Source: Cycas panzhihuaensis
Taxonomy: Eukaryota; Cycadophyta
Direction of reading: 5' to 3'
DNA: 64,000 nt
Assembly (NCBI GenBank): GCA_023213395.1
Contig: CM041465.1
Location: forward strand, 130,021,741 to 130,085,740
Made by a program: the position numbers and the translations under genes. Of the stretch, positions 1 through 11,329 are shown one piece after another. Each line of letters starts with the position of its first letter. Positions within the stretch are counted from its first letter, which is position 1. Under the pieces are notes generated by a model, which was not told where the DNA came from, made no database searches, and saw only the letters and a program-made list of their open reading frames with translations.

Positions 1-255
1 TAGCAAAGGGTGACCATTAGAAAAAAGTCTTTCGAAGTAAATTAGTTAATGGAGTTGCTACAGTTGCATAATTCCAAGCGAACTACCTATAAAATCTATT
101 AAGCCCCAAGAAAGTGTGCAACTGGGTAAGGCTTTTAGGAATTAGCCAGTTCATAATGACCGATATTTTTTCAAGATCAACCCGAACACCTTCTATGGAG
201 ATAATGTGGCCAAGGTATTGTAGTTATTTTTTTGAAGATTTATGACACTTGTCAC
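1..255 (-). pseudogene. Ty3/gypsy pol fragment (end of RT, RT-RNase H linker)
   Basis: Read on the minus strand, this stretch gives the pattern YLGHIIS..GV, then a conserved linker with FLGL and PLTNLLRK, which marks the end of a Ty3/gypsy reverse transcriptase and the run into RNase H. Two in-frame stops show it is dead. It continues past the left window edge. On its right it meets a copia remnant near a T-run at about 255-265, so it is a scrap of another element and not part of D1. Confidence 0.75.
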
Positions 256-467
256 ATCAGTTTTTTTATCATTTCTAATTTAGCTAGAGGAAGATGCCCA
301 TACTTCAAATGCCACAATTTATTAACATCAAAGTTTATAGTAGGACATACTTTCACATCCACATTTGGAATGATAGGATTTGAAAGCAACTTATAAAGAT
401 CGTAACACTTTACCCCCTTGGCAATTACAACACCATTATTTTTCATATCCAAAACATAGCATTTCAT
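252..467 (-). pseudogene. D1 gag-pre-integrase fragment
   Basis: Encodes about 71 residues with the WHLKYGHLP motif, the histidine part of the gag-pre-integrase zinc-binding region found just before copia integrase. The homology ends abruptly a few residues later, where gypsy sequence begins. The upstream frame to the protease is interrupted. Confidence 0.75.
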
Positions 468-498
468 AAAAAATCGTTCTCAGTTTTTTGTTACTGAG

Positions 499-1029
499 CT
501 AAGAAATTGAGAGGAGATTCATTTTTAGGTTGGGTGCAAAGAGAACATTTCCAATTTTCTTAATGTTTCCTTGTAAATTAATGGCTATGGTGCCAACCCC
601 CTTAATATTTAAGGGATACTTATCACCCACTTCAAATGCTTTGTCAATGGAGTAGGGTTTAAGTGATTCAAACCAATCTTCCTTGCTTGTCATGTGGCGA
701 GTTGCTCTTGAATCAATATACCACACGTCCTTATCTTGAAGGATGGCAGAAAGAGCGACAATGAAGGTTGTTTCTTCATCTTCTTCATTTGTTTGCTCTT
801 TACTACAATTTTCGGTAGGTCTTTTCCCTTTTTGCATGTCTGCTCGCTTTTGGGGACATTGATAAGGATAGTACCCTAGCTGTCCACAATGATAGCACAC
901 ATCAAATGTTCTGAACAAATTGGAGAAATGGCTAGGCTTACCACAACTATAACAGATCCTAGCATCGTGAGGAGAATTCATTCGTCCGTGACCCCTATTT
1001 TCAGTCCATCTTCCTCGTGGCGAGCTCAA
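499..1029 (-). pseudogene. D1 zinc knuckles and aspartic protease
   Basis: An open frame of 176 codons. Two CCHC-type knuckles are visible near residues 26-60, both damaged: the first has lost its last Cys (now Phe), the second has Tyr for His. The protease active site near residue 105 reads YIDSRATRHMT where the family has DSGA, so Gly has become Arg. The knuckles normally bind retrotransposon RNA and the protease cuts the polyprotein; neither is likely to work here. Confidence 0.8.
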
Positions 1030-1700
1030 ATTTTGTGGTGTGCGCCCTTCTTCCTCTATATTGGCCTCGGTCTTTGGGTCCTAGATTTAGCCTTGCCACA
1101 AATGCATCTTCTAATTCGGAGGTGTCTTCATACCTTTTGTTTCGTTGTTCCTACCTCAATAGCAGTCCAATTAGCTCATCAGGGGCCATTTTTTCAATTT
1201 GGCCATTATTGGTTATGATATTGATAGTTACATCAAAAGACCTTAGGAGTTTTCCTGCAATCATCTCCACTATTTCTTGCTCTGAAATGGCTACACCTGC
1301 GCTTAATAAATTATTTTGGACTGTGGTAACCCTATGAATGAATTCCGATATAGTCCCTGTTTCCTTTATATATAATTTAAATAATTCTTGCTCTGTTTTT
1401 TTGAGCATATAAATTTTGTAACACCTTCCAAATGTCAAGGCAAGAATTCAAAGTTTCAACATACACTAAAAGATGGTCAGAGATTGACATTTTTAATGTT
1501 ATTACACTAGCATTGTTTCTTTCTTCCTAATTTTTCTGAGCATCCCCAACCATTTCAAGTTTTTCCTCTTTTCCAATCATCAGATTCTAGGCATTTTTGA
1601 CTCGCAGCAAAGTATCTTGATTTTCCAAATATGATAGTTGGAATCTGTTAATTTGTCTTGGTCTCTTAGGGAAAGGACAATAGATGCCACTTTTTATTAA
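1030..1700 (-). pseudogene. D1 gag (UBN2-type), broken
   Basis: Copia gag remnant. A 95-codon open piece at 1151-1438 contains the helical gag core (EFIHRVT, LLSAG, DVTIN), closely matching F gag at 56718-57233. The N-terminal part, with a DSNYHIWKIK match at about 1610-1660, is out of frame and carries stops, and no start codon survives at the expected place. Confidence 0.7.
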
Positions 1701-1744
1701 CAGAGATTGATTTAATGCAGAATATGCGTACTGGCATGCGGATT

Positions 1745-2351
1745 TGTACAAAAGCTAATTGTATGAGATAAGGAAAAAAGTACCTCAAAAGATAGATTTT
1801 TTTGTGAGGATTCCAGATCTGGTATTATTTTTTGAAAACAGTCTTTAACTGAGGATTAAAATAACTCGAAAACAGAGATGGGGTGGCTAGGTTTTTAATG
1901 AAAAATGCTTAGAAAATCTTCAATCTTTCGTCAAACTTTAGAAAACTAGATTCAAAATCTTTGAAATGCTCAGATGTAAATATTTTAAAAGATTTTACCT
2001 AGAGTTTGGATCAGATTTTGAAGAAATCTGAGGAGAAAGATAAAAACCCGCGCAGACTGAAAATAGGCCAAAAGTAGGTCAAAACAACCTTGAATGAGAT
2101 TGCGGCAGAAGAGAAAAATGTTTCTCGTGCCCTGATCCACTTGGTGACCAAATTTTGTTTGATTATGGAAACTTTGTAAAAGGACATTTGTACGTGTCTG
2201 TACATGTCTGTACGACTTGATTTGATGGGTCTTTTCTTCCTGCAGACGATCTCCACTCTTTCTTTCAATGCTTGGTACTTTAAATCTTTCCTTCAATGTC
2301 TTTTGTCTCTTGTCTTTACCAGACCTCCTCCTTCAGACAGTCAGACTGACC
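1745..2351 (-). other. D1 untranslated leader
   Basis: Non-coding leader between primer binding site and gag. It carries TGTAC at three positions about 10 bases apart (2188-2214). Similar GTAC-rich runs lie in the leaders of the related elements D and F. No convincing coding potential is seen. Confidence 0.55.
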
Positions 2352-2364
2352 TGCTCTGAGACCA
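2352..2364 (-). promoter_or_regulatory. D1 primer binding site
   Basis: On the minus strand reads TGGTCTCAGAGCA, one or two changes from TGGTATCAGAGC, the complement of the initiator tRNA-Met 3' end used by plant copia elements. It lies directly inside the LTR, as expected for the site that primes minus-strand cDNA synthesis. Confidence 0.8.
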
Positions 2365-2557
2365 TGATGAATTTTCAAAAAGAATGAATGAGGTAAAACC
2401 TCTCTTGTGTTTATTATAGAGGAGAGGTCTCCTTAAATATACATGAAAGAATGTAATCGACATAGGTACAAGTGACACATGTTTGACAAGTGTCTAGATT
2501 ACATTAAAGGGGGTTTCAGACATTACCCCTTAAGATAAAGCATTACACATCCTAACA
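2365..2557 (-). repeat. D1 5' LTR
   Basis: 193 bp, begins TGATGAATTT and ends CCTAACA on the plus strand, so it has the standard TG...CA ends. It is bounded inside by the primer binding site. Size and end sequence resemble the LTRs of D (213 bp) and F (189 bp). No partner LTR is in the window. Confidence 0.75.
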
Positions 2558-3607
2558 TTTTTAATAAAGGGTGCTTTCTAAAGTTTGTGTTTTTTTAAGT
2601 GATTTTTATGATATTTAATCATTTCAAAGTAATTTTAGCCCATTTTTATTTTTTTGAGTCATTTTTACACAAAAAAATTTGCAAGTGTAAAAATTAACTC
2701 AAAACATGTGAATTTTTAGTTATTTATTTACTTTTTGTGAAAAATTTACATTGTACTTGTTTTTTTAAAGCTCCCTGCATGGTGACCTTCATGCCCTAAG
2801 TCATAAAAAGGGCCCAAAACCACTTTTTTTAATTAAAAAAACACTTTATTTGGGGTTTGTTAGGACTATTTTAAAGTCCTAACATTGTTGTGGTGGGGTG
2901 TTCTCTTGGCATACTTCATTAAAATTAACATTTTGTGGTCGTTTCTTCACATTAAAACAAAATCACTCAAAGTACAACAAGCAAGTTAGCATATCTTCAT
3001 TTGGGACTTAGTACTTTTTTTCGTTTTTTTAAGTGCCTTTTATTTGTTCTTTTATGTACTCAATTTGCTTCGTTTGAAGCCCTCTTGTATTGAGTTTTAT
3101 CAAGCATTGTAAAGCGGCATTGTCATTCACTTAAGCAATTTATCTTAAGTCCATTTTAACCATTAAAAAATTGTCAAAAATCTTGTTGGAGAGGTTTGAA
3201 AAAGGTTCAAATCTTGTCTCTAAAAATCTCAAGCTTGGTGCATTCCCCAGTGGACCAACCAACTGTACAATCAGTGCACAACAATTGAAATTAATCTTGG
3301 AGAAAGGGAGGTTTGAAAAGGGTGTTATTGGGGCTATGAATTCCAAGGAAAGCACGATACGGCCCTGCAAATCAACCCTACCTCTCTTGTCCAAGATTTG
3401 ACTTGGCCAACTATTAGATCTATCTAAAAAGATCAGGGTTGGACCAACTCTTTGCTTAGCCCTCCATTTCTTCACTCTTTTTAGTTGTTGGATCTTCCTT
3501 GTAAAATCAAGGCTGTTGGTGTGCTTGAAGGTGGAACTTAAATAACGAAAGCTTTGAGTATCTAGGTCATCTGCTAGCTTCAAGAACTTTTAAACAACTT
3601 TAACATC
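2558..3607 (+). other. E1 leader (3' part)
   Basis: Non-coding leader collinear with 36780-37887 of E3. It contains a block CTCCCTGCATGGTGACC shared with E2 and E3, and the hairpin listed separately. Positions 3200-3580 match the GTGCATTCC...GGACCAACC block found just before gag in E3. ORFs here overlap on both strands and are not supported. Confidence 0.65.
2859..2883 (+). promoter_or_regulatory. E-family leader hairpin (E1 copy)
   Basis: Arms GTTAGGACT and AGTCCTAAC pair perfectly around the 7-base loop ATTTTAA. E3 (37073-37097) and E2 (29148-29172) have GTTGGGACT/AGTCCCAAC at the same place, so the fourth base pair is A-T here and G-C there: both sides changed together. This points to a conserved RNA structure in the genomic transcript. 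Confidence 0.6.
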
Positions 3608-4080
3608 ATGGTTGCTATTTATATGCTCAATGTATATACTATCAAGTTGAATAGACAAGATAACTTTCAAGAGTGGAAAAGACAAACTAAGAACTTATTG
3701 ATTATAAATGAATTTTGGGGCTTTATATCTGGGACCAATCCCAAACCTGTTCTACATGAGAGTCCACTTGATAAAAATATTATTATTCAACCTGATCCTA
3801 CTTTGATTGTTGCATGGGTAGCTAAGGATGAAATTGCCTTAGCCTTTATTCATATGGTTGTGGATGCAAATATTGATCAAATATTGCTTGTGCTTATATC
3901 TCTAAAGAAGCTTGGCATACTTTGATTTCATTGTATGAAGGGCAAGATGGCTCGCATTATAATGACTAAACGGTTTGGGAACATGAATATTGGCACATCA
4001 AAAGCCAATATCATATGTTATTATTGTGGAAAAATGGGCCACATTACACCTGAGTGTTGAAAAAGGAAATTCGACATGCA
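3608..4080 (+). pseudogene. E1 gag with zinc knuckle, broken
   Basis: Starts with a clear ATG and stays open for 105 codons, matching E2 and E3 gag (short hydrophobic start, QEWKRQTKNLL, NEFWGF). It then shifts frame and lacks most of the middle of gag by comparison with E2. A perfect CCHC knuckle, CYYCGKMGHITPEC, survives at 4016-4057 and is followed at once by a stop. Confidence 0.8.
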
Positions 4081-4229
4081 GTAGTAGTACTAATTCTAGC
4101 AACCAAGACAACAACAAAGTTAACAGTAGCAACAACCCCCTAGACTAAATCGAAGTGGATTTTGAGGAGGCCAAAGAGGAATGGGGGGATTTAAAGGTGG
4201 CAGTCAATGCCACACCAATCAATTTGTTA

Positions 4230-5475
4230 CTGATGAAAAACTACTTTGTGCTTGTTACAACTTACAATGTGATAGTACATGGATTATTGATTCGGGAGCA
4301 TTTTAGCGCATGACTAGTGATGAAGAGTTGTTATATGATGTTAAAGAAGGAAGAGGGAAAATGGTTACTTTTGGCAATAATGAGAGAATTTAGATATTTG
4401 GAGTGGGCAAAATTACCTCCTTTCATTCTCCAAATCACTGTGCTTCTACATTCTTTACAAGTAATACTTACTTGGTACCTTCTATGCACAAAAGCCTCTT
4501 ATCTATTAGTTAGTTGGATAAACAACAGATGAACATATTGTTTAAAGGTGGGAAATGTACCAGTAGTAACAAGAATAATCAAGTAGTTGCCATTGGTCAT
4601 GAAATCCATGGCCTTTACAAATTGGATGTTTCAAATATTACACTTGATATTGGTCTAGTATTTTTTGTCATTCAATCTATGACCAAAGAACAACTTTGGC
4701 ATAACAAGCTAAGCCACTTGAGCCTAGATAACATCAAAATGATGTTCAATAATAACATGGTGTTTGGGCTTCCCAAGATATCAACATCAAAATGTCTAGG
4801 CGAAGCATGTATTATGGGGAAACAATATGGAGAGCCTTTTCCTAAAGGCAAAGCATGGCGAGCATCATAACCTTTGCAGTTGGTTCACACAAATTTATGC
4901 AGACCCATATCCACACCATCTCTTAGAGGAGCTTTGTACTACATCACCTTCATTGATGATTGTTCACACAAGGTTTGGGTTTACTTCATCAAACACAAAT
5001 CTGAGGCACTTGAAAAATTCAAGTAATTAAAACTTGAGGTGGAAAATGAGTTAGATTATTCAATCAAAATGTTGAGATCTGATAATGGAGGTGAATTTAA
5101 CTCAAGATAGTTCAACTAGTTCTGCAAAGTTCATGGAATCAGAAGACAACTCATTACTCCACACACACCTCAACAGAACGTAGTATTTGCGAGGATGAAT
5201 AGGACTTTGGCCAACAAAATCAAGGCTATGATGCATGCAAAAGGGCTTTCTCTTTCCTATTGGGCAAAAGCATTCTGCATAGCAGCATATGTGGCCAATA
5301 GGAGCCCTACTACTGCAGTCATCGATATCACACCAGAAGAGGCTTGGTCTGGCAAAAAGCCAACTATAAACCATTTGCGTACGTTTGGGTGCACTGCTTA
5401 TATGCATATTCCCGGACATCACAAAAAGAAGTTGGATCAGAAGTCTCAAATGCATTTTCCTTGGTTACTCTCTTA
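4230..5475 (+). pseudogene. E1 protease, gag-pre-integrase and integrase, broken
   Basis: The protease site WIIDSGA is at about 4280 and is followed by an in-frame stop. The gag-pre-integrase region (LSISQLDKQQM) runs to the HHCC finger with CEAC-like CLGEACIMG. The integrase core keeps RSDNGGEF, but the first catalytic Asp is Asn (HTNLC) and the Glu of NGVxER is Ala (NVVFARMNR), plus internal stops near 5025 and 5108. Strand transfer should be impossible. Confidence 0.85.
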
Positions 5476-7440
5476 GCAACAGAGTAGATAGAGTGTATGA
5501 TCCCATTGCCAAGAAATGGCACATATCTAGAGATGTGATCTTTGCTGAGGATAATGAGGAGTTGGGACTAACATCCATCCATCCTCCCCTTGATAAAGAC
5601 AAACAGATTGTTGAGGACTTCCTTCACAATCTTCCACACCATGTTCATCTTCTGCATTTGTCGCTTCTTCGTCTACTTCAGCTCCATCTTCATCAACAAC
5701 TCCACTTGACCCTGGTGGCCCTTTTATTGATCAACTATTACAGGCCCAAGATGCTGATGTTCAAGTTGCATCCACGAAGAAGCTACCCAAATGGTACACT
5801 CAAGTAGTATAGGACAGTCAAGTCATAAAAGGAAAACGTCCATCAAAAATGAAGTAGCAATCAATCAACCATGCACTCATGGTTGAAGTGTTTTGTGTAG
5901 ATGAGTCTTCCACTTTGAGGAGGCATGTAAAAGTGAAAAGTGGAAAACTGTTATGGATGAAGAAATCCATTCTATTGAAAAGAATGGAACTTGGAATTTG
6001 GTAGAATTGGCTAAAAATAAATGGGCAATCAGTTTTAAATGGGTGTTTAAAACCAAATTCCAATGCGATGGTTCAATTAAGCGTCATAAGGCTTAACTTG
6101 TTGCAAAGGGATTTAAATAAAAGGATGGCATTAACTATGAGGAGTCCTTTGCACCTGCAGCAAATATGAACACCGTCAGACTAATATTAGCCTTAACTGG
6201 TCAATGCAAGTGGCCAATCTATCAAATGGACATGAAGAGCGCCTTTCTCAATGGTGATCTTCAAGAGGAGGTTTATTTGGAGCAACCTCTTGGTTATGTT
6301 GTACATGGTAAAGAACACTTGGTCTATTGTCTTAAAAAGGCTTTGTATAGATTGAAACAAGCCCTCAAGCATGCTACTCAAAAATCAATGATTATTTTTT
6401 GAGACATGGATATCATCGATCCTTATCAGATCCTAACGTGTACATAAAAGTTAGGAATAACCATATTGTCTTTGTCATTTTATATGTTGATGACTTAGTG
6501 ATCACTAGAAGTGACACTAAGATGATATAAATTCTCTAAGATGACCTTAAGAGGAATTTTGCGATGATTGATCTTGGACTTCTCCATTATTTCTTAGGCA
6601 TGGAGTTGTGGCAACAGCCAGGTCATATCTTCATTTCCCAAGCCAAATATTCTTGGAACATTTTGTAGCGATTCACAATGGAGGACTACAAACCATCACC
6701 TACACCCATGGAGAATGGAACTAAATTGTCACTTGATGAGAAAGCATCACCAATAGATCCCACTTTATATTGGCAGCTAGTGGGTAGTCTTATTTACTTG
6801 ACCAACATTAGACCAAATCTTTCATTTGTAGTTAGGGTTTGTTCCAAGTATGTGTCTCGGCCTAATCAGAAGCATTGGAATGCAGTCAAACATATACTGA
6901 GATATCTCAAAGGCACATTGCAGTGTGGCTTTCAATATACACATAATGAGAACTTCATTTTAGAGTGGTTCTTGGATTTTTATTAGGTGGTATGATAGGA
7001 TAGTCATTGGTCGGCCTCGGGATATTGCTTCGCCCTTGGTTCAGGTGTTGTTTCATAGAGTTGTAAGATGCAACTTAATGTTACCTTCTCTTCCATTGAA
7101 GCAGAGTACAGTGCTGTAGCCAGCGTAACTTGTGACTATTTGGCTAAGAAGGATTCTTAGCGAGCTTGAGCTTGAGCAGGATCACCCCACCAGGTTATCT
7201 TGTGATAATCAAAGTGTGCTCAAGTTGATTAAGAATTTAGTTTTTCATGCAAGGACCAAGCACATTGAGATCCATCACCAGTTCATCAGAGAACATATGT
7301 AGAACGGTGAGATCAACCTCTTCTATAGGCCCACGAATTAGCAACTATTAGATATCTTTACCAAGCCACTTCGTAGAAAAAAAATTGAGAAATCCAGAGG
7401 TGGTCTTGGCATTCAACTTAATATTGTAAACATTAAGGGG
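5476..7440 (+). pseudogene. E1 reverse transcriptase and RNase H, broken
   Basis: Copia RT begins near 5990 after a variable linker. AFLNGDLQEEVYLEQP is at about 6240 and the catalytic box LYVDDLVITR at about 6482 is intact. The thumb region and connection to RNase H follow (SPTPMENGTKLS, GSLIYLTN). RNase H motifs (SIEAEYSAV, the HIEIHHQFIREH region) can be followed to 7440 but contain several stops. The frame ends at a purine tract like that of E3. Confidence 0.85.
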
Positions 7441-7447
7441 GTGTCTA

Positions 7448-7819
7448 TGTGTTGTGTCTGAACTCACATAAGGAAACAAGCACAGGAAATCATACCAGTT
7501 ACAACCATTCACCATAGCACAAGACATATAAACATGAGAGCATAAGAACCATCACCAATGCATTATGATGGGCTGCTCTGGTTCTCTCACAACTGGAGCC
7601 AGCCCAAAACAATACACATAGAGATGGACTTTTTACAGTAAGCACAAAATGCGACTGACTACATTCTGTGTGACGACGGCCAGATTATCACAATTCCTTC
7701 CAAGAAAACCTCCTCTCTCGACTCTTTACAACATGATATTTATATTTACTATGGTTTTGAGTTAGTTGCAACTGTTACAAATACAAACAAAAAGAGTTGC
7801 AACTTAACTATCGCACACA
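7448..7819 (-). repeat. G 3' LTR
   Basis: 372 bp, TGTGTTGTGTC...CGCACACA on the plus strand, matching 17301-17672 in length with roughly one change in ten by eye, so G is fairly old. On the minus strand a purine tract (GAAGGGAGAGA, 7820-7830) lies just before it. The LTR contains GTTGCAACT twice, the core of the minisatellite in the same element. Confidence 0.85.
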
Positions 7820-7947
7820 TCTCTCCCTTCACAAAACTTGCAAGTATTCTTATTTGTAAGCCCAAAATTCAAAATGAAAAGAAAGAAAGAAAAACATTAC
7901 ATGACAATTTAATTTTCTGTGTCCCTCTTGATCCTTTCCATCTTAGC

Positions 7948-9815
7948 TCAAATCCGCTGCGGATCAGGTCTACACATGGTGCAAGGTGGATTCATACCTT
8001 GTTTCTTACAATGGTCATAAGGGATCACCATGTTGCGCAACGCCTGCAATTGAGCCATTGTCGGTTTTTCTCCAGAATGCAATTGTTCAATCTCCTCTTC
8101 CAATTCACATTTCCTTGTTTCTACTAAGAACAAATCCTGTCGCAGGGATTTGATCATTGACTAGAAATTATTAGCATATTCTACATCTTCCTGCGCCTGC
8201 ATTATCCAAGCACCCAACTTTCGAATCACCTTCTCCAAACCTAGTGGTACCTGTTCATCAAATCGGGCGCCGAAGGTTGGTACCAAATGCTCCACATGGG
8301 AAGTATCACGTACCCAGTGCATAATGAACTTAATCAAGAAGTCTAGTTTTGCTTCACAAGTAGTTAGCTGGTCTTCTACCTTTTGAATTCTCAACATGTC
8401 TTGGTGGGGGGTCTCTTATTTCTAACTTCTAACTCAGTCACCAAATGTTGAATGACCTTAGCTAGAAATGGAATCTTCTAGTGTGCCACATTATGTGGCT
8501 GACACTCCATTGGATCAACTCCTTCTTCTTTCAACTCTTCATTATTAAAATCAAAATCTACTTCAGTTGGTTGGCTGTTCAGAATCTCCAGAATCTCCTT
8601 CTTTACTTCTTCTGCATCAATTTTTCTCTTCCCTCTCTTCTCTTCTTCAGTGTTAAGGATTTTTTTTTGCATGTTGGACTGGCTGCTGCTCACTTGCTTC
8701 CTCTTTAACCGACACACCACCTACTTTGTGTTTCCCCTTGCTGATTTCCTCCTCCTTCCTCTCCTCTTTCTTCTCTACTTGCGGGGTTGTCTCTTCCCGC
8801 TGCCGTTTTCTTCCTTTATCCCCTATCTGTGTCATTTGAGGATTACCACTGAGCCTTCCTCAAGAAAAAATCCTTAACCTTTTCTTGCAACTCTCTTTGC
8901 CAAGTTTCTCCATTATGTATGAAATGACTAATCCAAGTCATCATTGTTGCTTCCCCTGATTTCCCTTCAGACAACTTTATCTTTGGACATTGATAGTATA
9001 ATGATCCAAAGCAGACTACGGTGGTAGAATCTGACTATGAGGTTTAGCCTTAATATTTGCCTATTTCTCTAGGAATCGTCCTCTGAGAAATGGTGCCCAA
9101 GTAAACCTTGCCCCCCTCGCTACTTGAAGTAATGCCGATCTCATTTTTGTGGGTACAAACGAGTTCTTTTGACCCAATATTACCCTTGTGAAAAGGAAAT
9201 GGGCTACCCAACGTGTCAAGCTATCCGTGATGCTCGTAATTTAGATACCCGATGTAGATACATCTGTAATTTGAGCACCCAATTCCTCTACCGTCTTCTC
9301 TCGCGGAATTCTTTTGTCTCTGGGTACCATTTTTCTTGAGTCTAGTAACCTGGAAATGTCCGCGATGGCTTTTGCTAATATATCTACAAGATTGGGTTGT
9401 TAAGCCACGAGTTGAATCATGTCTATCAAGAAATTTGTTGCAGATGGAAATAACGCTACCTGCACAAACTAAGCGAATCTGGCCTTTGTCAAAATTATCT
9501 TTCTTTGATCATCATCTGACATGTCCCACCATTCATGCCTGATTTTTTCATTGTCGCCCTCCCGCAAATTGATCTGAAACTGTGCCATATCCTTCAATTT
9601 CCTCAGAAATTCCCTGATTCGTCTTCAACTTTCCTTGGTTTGTCTTCAAAAACCTTTCTGGTCCATCTTTGATCTTGCTGCTTATTTCCTACCAAACCAT
9701 GTAAAACCATCATGAATATATTCATGGTTGCAATTACTAGGTGGCAACTCCCAATGTACCTCTGTCTCGTCCGTCTAATGCATGTAGACCATTTGTCATC
9801 CCCTTTGTGCTCCAC
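7948..9815 (-). pseudogene. Extra ORF downstream of integrase in G, function unknown
   Basis: Broken open pieces run from 9815 down to 7948. A central part (about 9080-9300) reads RWVAHFLFTR and WAPFLRGRFLE, and the end (8397-7948) is a charged helical region interrupted by one TAG at about 8160, with a terminal CTMC. A Lys/Glu-rich stretch lies at 8478-8835. It resembles no enzyme I recognise. Extra ORFs in this position are known in Tat and Athila elements, sometimes called env-like, but no signal peptide or membrane segment is clear here. Confidence 0.5.
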
Positions 9816-10039
9816 TTGATTTAGTATGTGTGACTATTGATTGTCACCGCTTTTTCGCCACTTTGTCGCCGTCACCATTAATAACTTTCCTTTCGGCTTT
9901 CTTGATTTAATATCAGTACCTCTCTTTACAATCTCCCCTTCTTCGATTTCTTTCCAAATTTCACTGAGTTGTACTAATTCCACCAATATCTTAGTTCCAA
10001 CTTCTCACTTCCAGATTGTCTGTTGTCGCGACTTATCTT

Positions 10040-11225
10040 GCTTGTATCAGAATTGCAACGTGCCCACAAATTGCAATTTTTTACTTATGTTTAGGTGGCG
10101 ATTTCATCCCCAAGTTGCATTGGTTCTGCCTGAGTTACAACTTCACGTCCAATTATTTTACTTGCATCAATAACTTTGCGTCTAGCTTGCACTCTATGTC
10201 TAGATTACCACTTGCATCAGGTTGCAAGTTTTTGTATTCAAATTGCAACTGAGTTACAACCTTTCATCCAAGTCGTAATTCTGTCTCTGGGTTGCTACTT
10301 TACTTATTTTGTGACTCTGCGCCCAGATTATAACTTTGCTTCCAGTTTACAATTTGACGTTGAAGTTGCAATTTTGCTTCCAACTTGCAAACTTACTTCT
10401 GAGTTGCTACTTTGCGTCCGAGTTGCAATTCTGCGTTCAGGTTGCAATTTTGCATCCAAGTTGTGATTTTGCTTCCCGGTGGCAACTTTAAATCGAGGTT
10501 ACAATTTTGCGTTCAAGTTGCAACTTTACTTTTGGGTTGCAACTTTGCGTCCAGATTGGGTTGTAGCTTTGTGTCCAAGTTGCAACTTTGCTTTCGGGTT
10601 GCAACTTTGCGTCCAGGTTGTAACTTTGCTTTTGGGTTGTAACTTTGCATCTCGGTTGCAACTTTGCTTCCGAGTTGCATTTTACATCTAGGTTGCAACT
10701 TTGTTTCCAAGTTACAACTTTGCTTTCGAGTTGCAACTTTGCTTCCGAGTTGCAACTTTGTGTCCAGATTGCAGCTTTGCTTTTGGGTTGCAACTTTGCG
10801 TCCAGGTTGCAACTTTGCTTCCAAGTTGCAACTTTGCATCTAGATTGCAACTTTGCTTCCAGGTTGCAACTTTGCGTTTAAGTTATAACTTTTCATCTAG
10901 GATGCAACTTTACGTCTAAGGTGCAACTTTGCTTCTAAGTTGCAACTTTGTTCCAGGTTGCAACTTTGCATCCAGGTTGCAACTTTGCTTCTGAGTTACA
11001 ACTTTACTTCCAGGTTGTAACTTTGCGTCTAGGTTGCAACTTCGTTTCCGAGTTGCAACTTTACTTTCGAGTTACAACCTTGCTTCCGAGTTGCAACCTT
11101 GCGTTTGTGTTGCAATTCTGTGTTCAAGTTGTAACTTTGCTTCTTTACTTCGGAGTTGCAATCCTGCTTTCTGGTTTGCAACCACCCATCACCTAATTAC
11201 AACTTTGCTTTGAAGTTGCATCTTC
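10040..11225 (-). repeat. 19-bp minisatellite inside G
   Basis: About 60 imperfect tandem copies of a 19-bp unit, consensus GTTGCAACTTTGCKTCCAG on the plus strand (K is G or T). It is cleanest from about 10360 to 11130 and decays toward the 10040 end. Because 19 is not a multiple of 3 and the unit lacks stops, long ORFs of 70-120 codons open in several frames on both strands; these are artefacts. It lies between the integrase end and the extra ORF. Confidence 0.92.
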
Positions 11226-11329
11226 TTGTCTTCAAATTTTCTTTTGCAATTGTCTACTTCCATGATTGAAGTCATAAGGGAATTTTGTTCCTATGATCCT
11301 TGTACTCCTTTATTTTATTTTATTATGTA

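Larger units (their letters stand above)
252..2557 (-). mobile_element. Copia element D1, partial, minus strand
   Basis: A Ty1/copia remnant with, in transcription order from the right: 5' LTR, primer binding site, leader, gag, zinc knuckles, protease and gag-pre-integrase. It then stops against gypsy sequence, so integrase, RT, RNase H and 3' LTR are missing. Protein order and wording match elements D (42219-43829) and F (52947-58073), so the three form one family. Its LTR abuts the leader of E1 at 2557/2558, which suggests D1 inserted into E1. Confidence 0.8.
2558..7444 (+). mobile_element. Copia element E1 (family E), old, interrupted
   Basis: Plus-strand Ty1/copia element with leader, gag, protease, integrase, RT and RNase H in order, but with many stops and frameshifts. 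The 5' LTR and primer site are missing; D1 abuts the leader instead. The 3' end stops at the polypurine tract (about 7433-7441) because gypsy element G inserted there. The 3' LTR resumes at 17676. E2, E3 and probably E4 belong to the same family. Confidence 0.85.

Noticed and set aside
889-1337. Plus-strand ORFs of 109 and 106 codons
   Set aside because: They are antisense to recognisable zinc-knuckle and gag coding of D1.
10412-11196. Long overlapping ORFs of 70-120 codons on both strands, Leu/Gln/Asn/Lys-rich
   Set aside because: They arise from the stop-free 19-bp tandem repeat, which opens all frames; the repeated peptide has no independent support.
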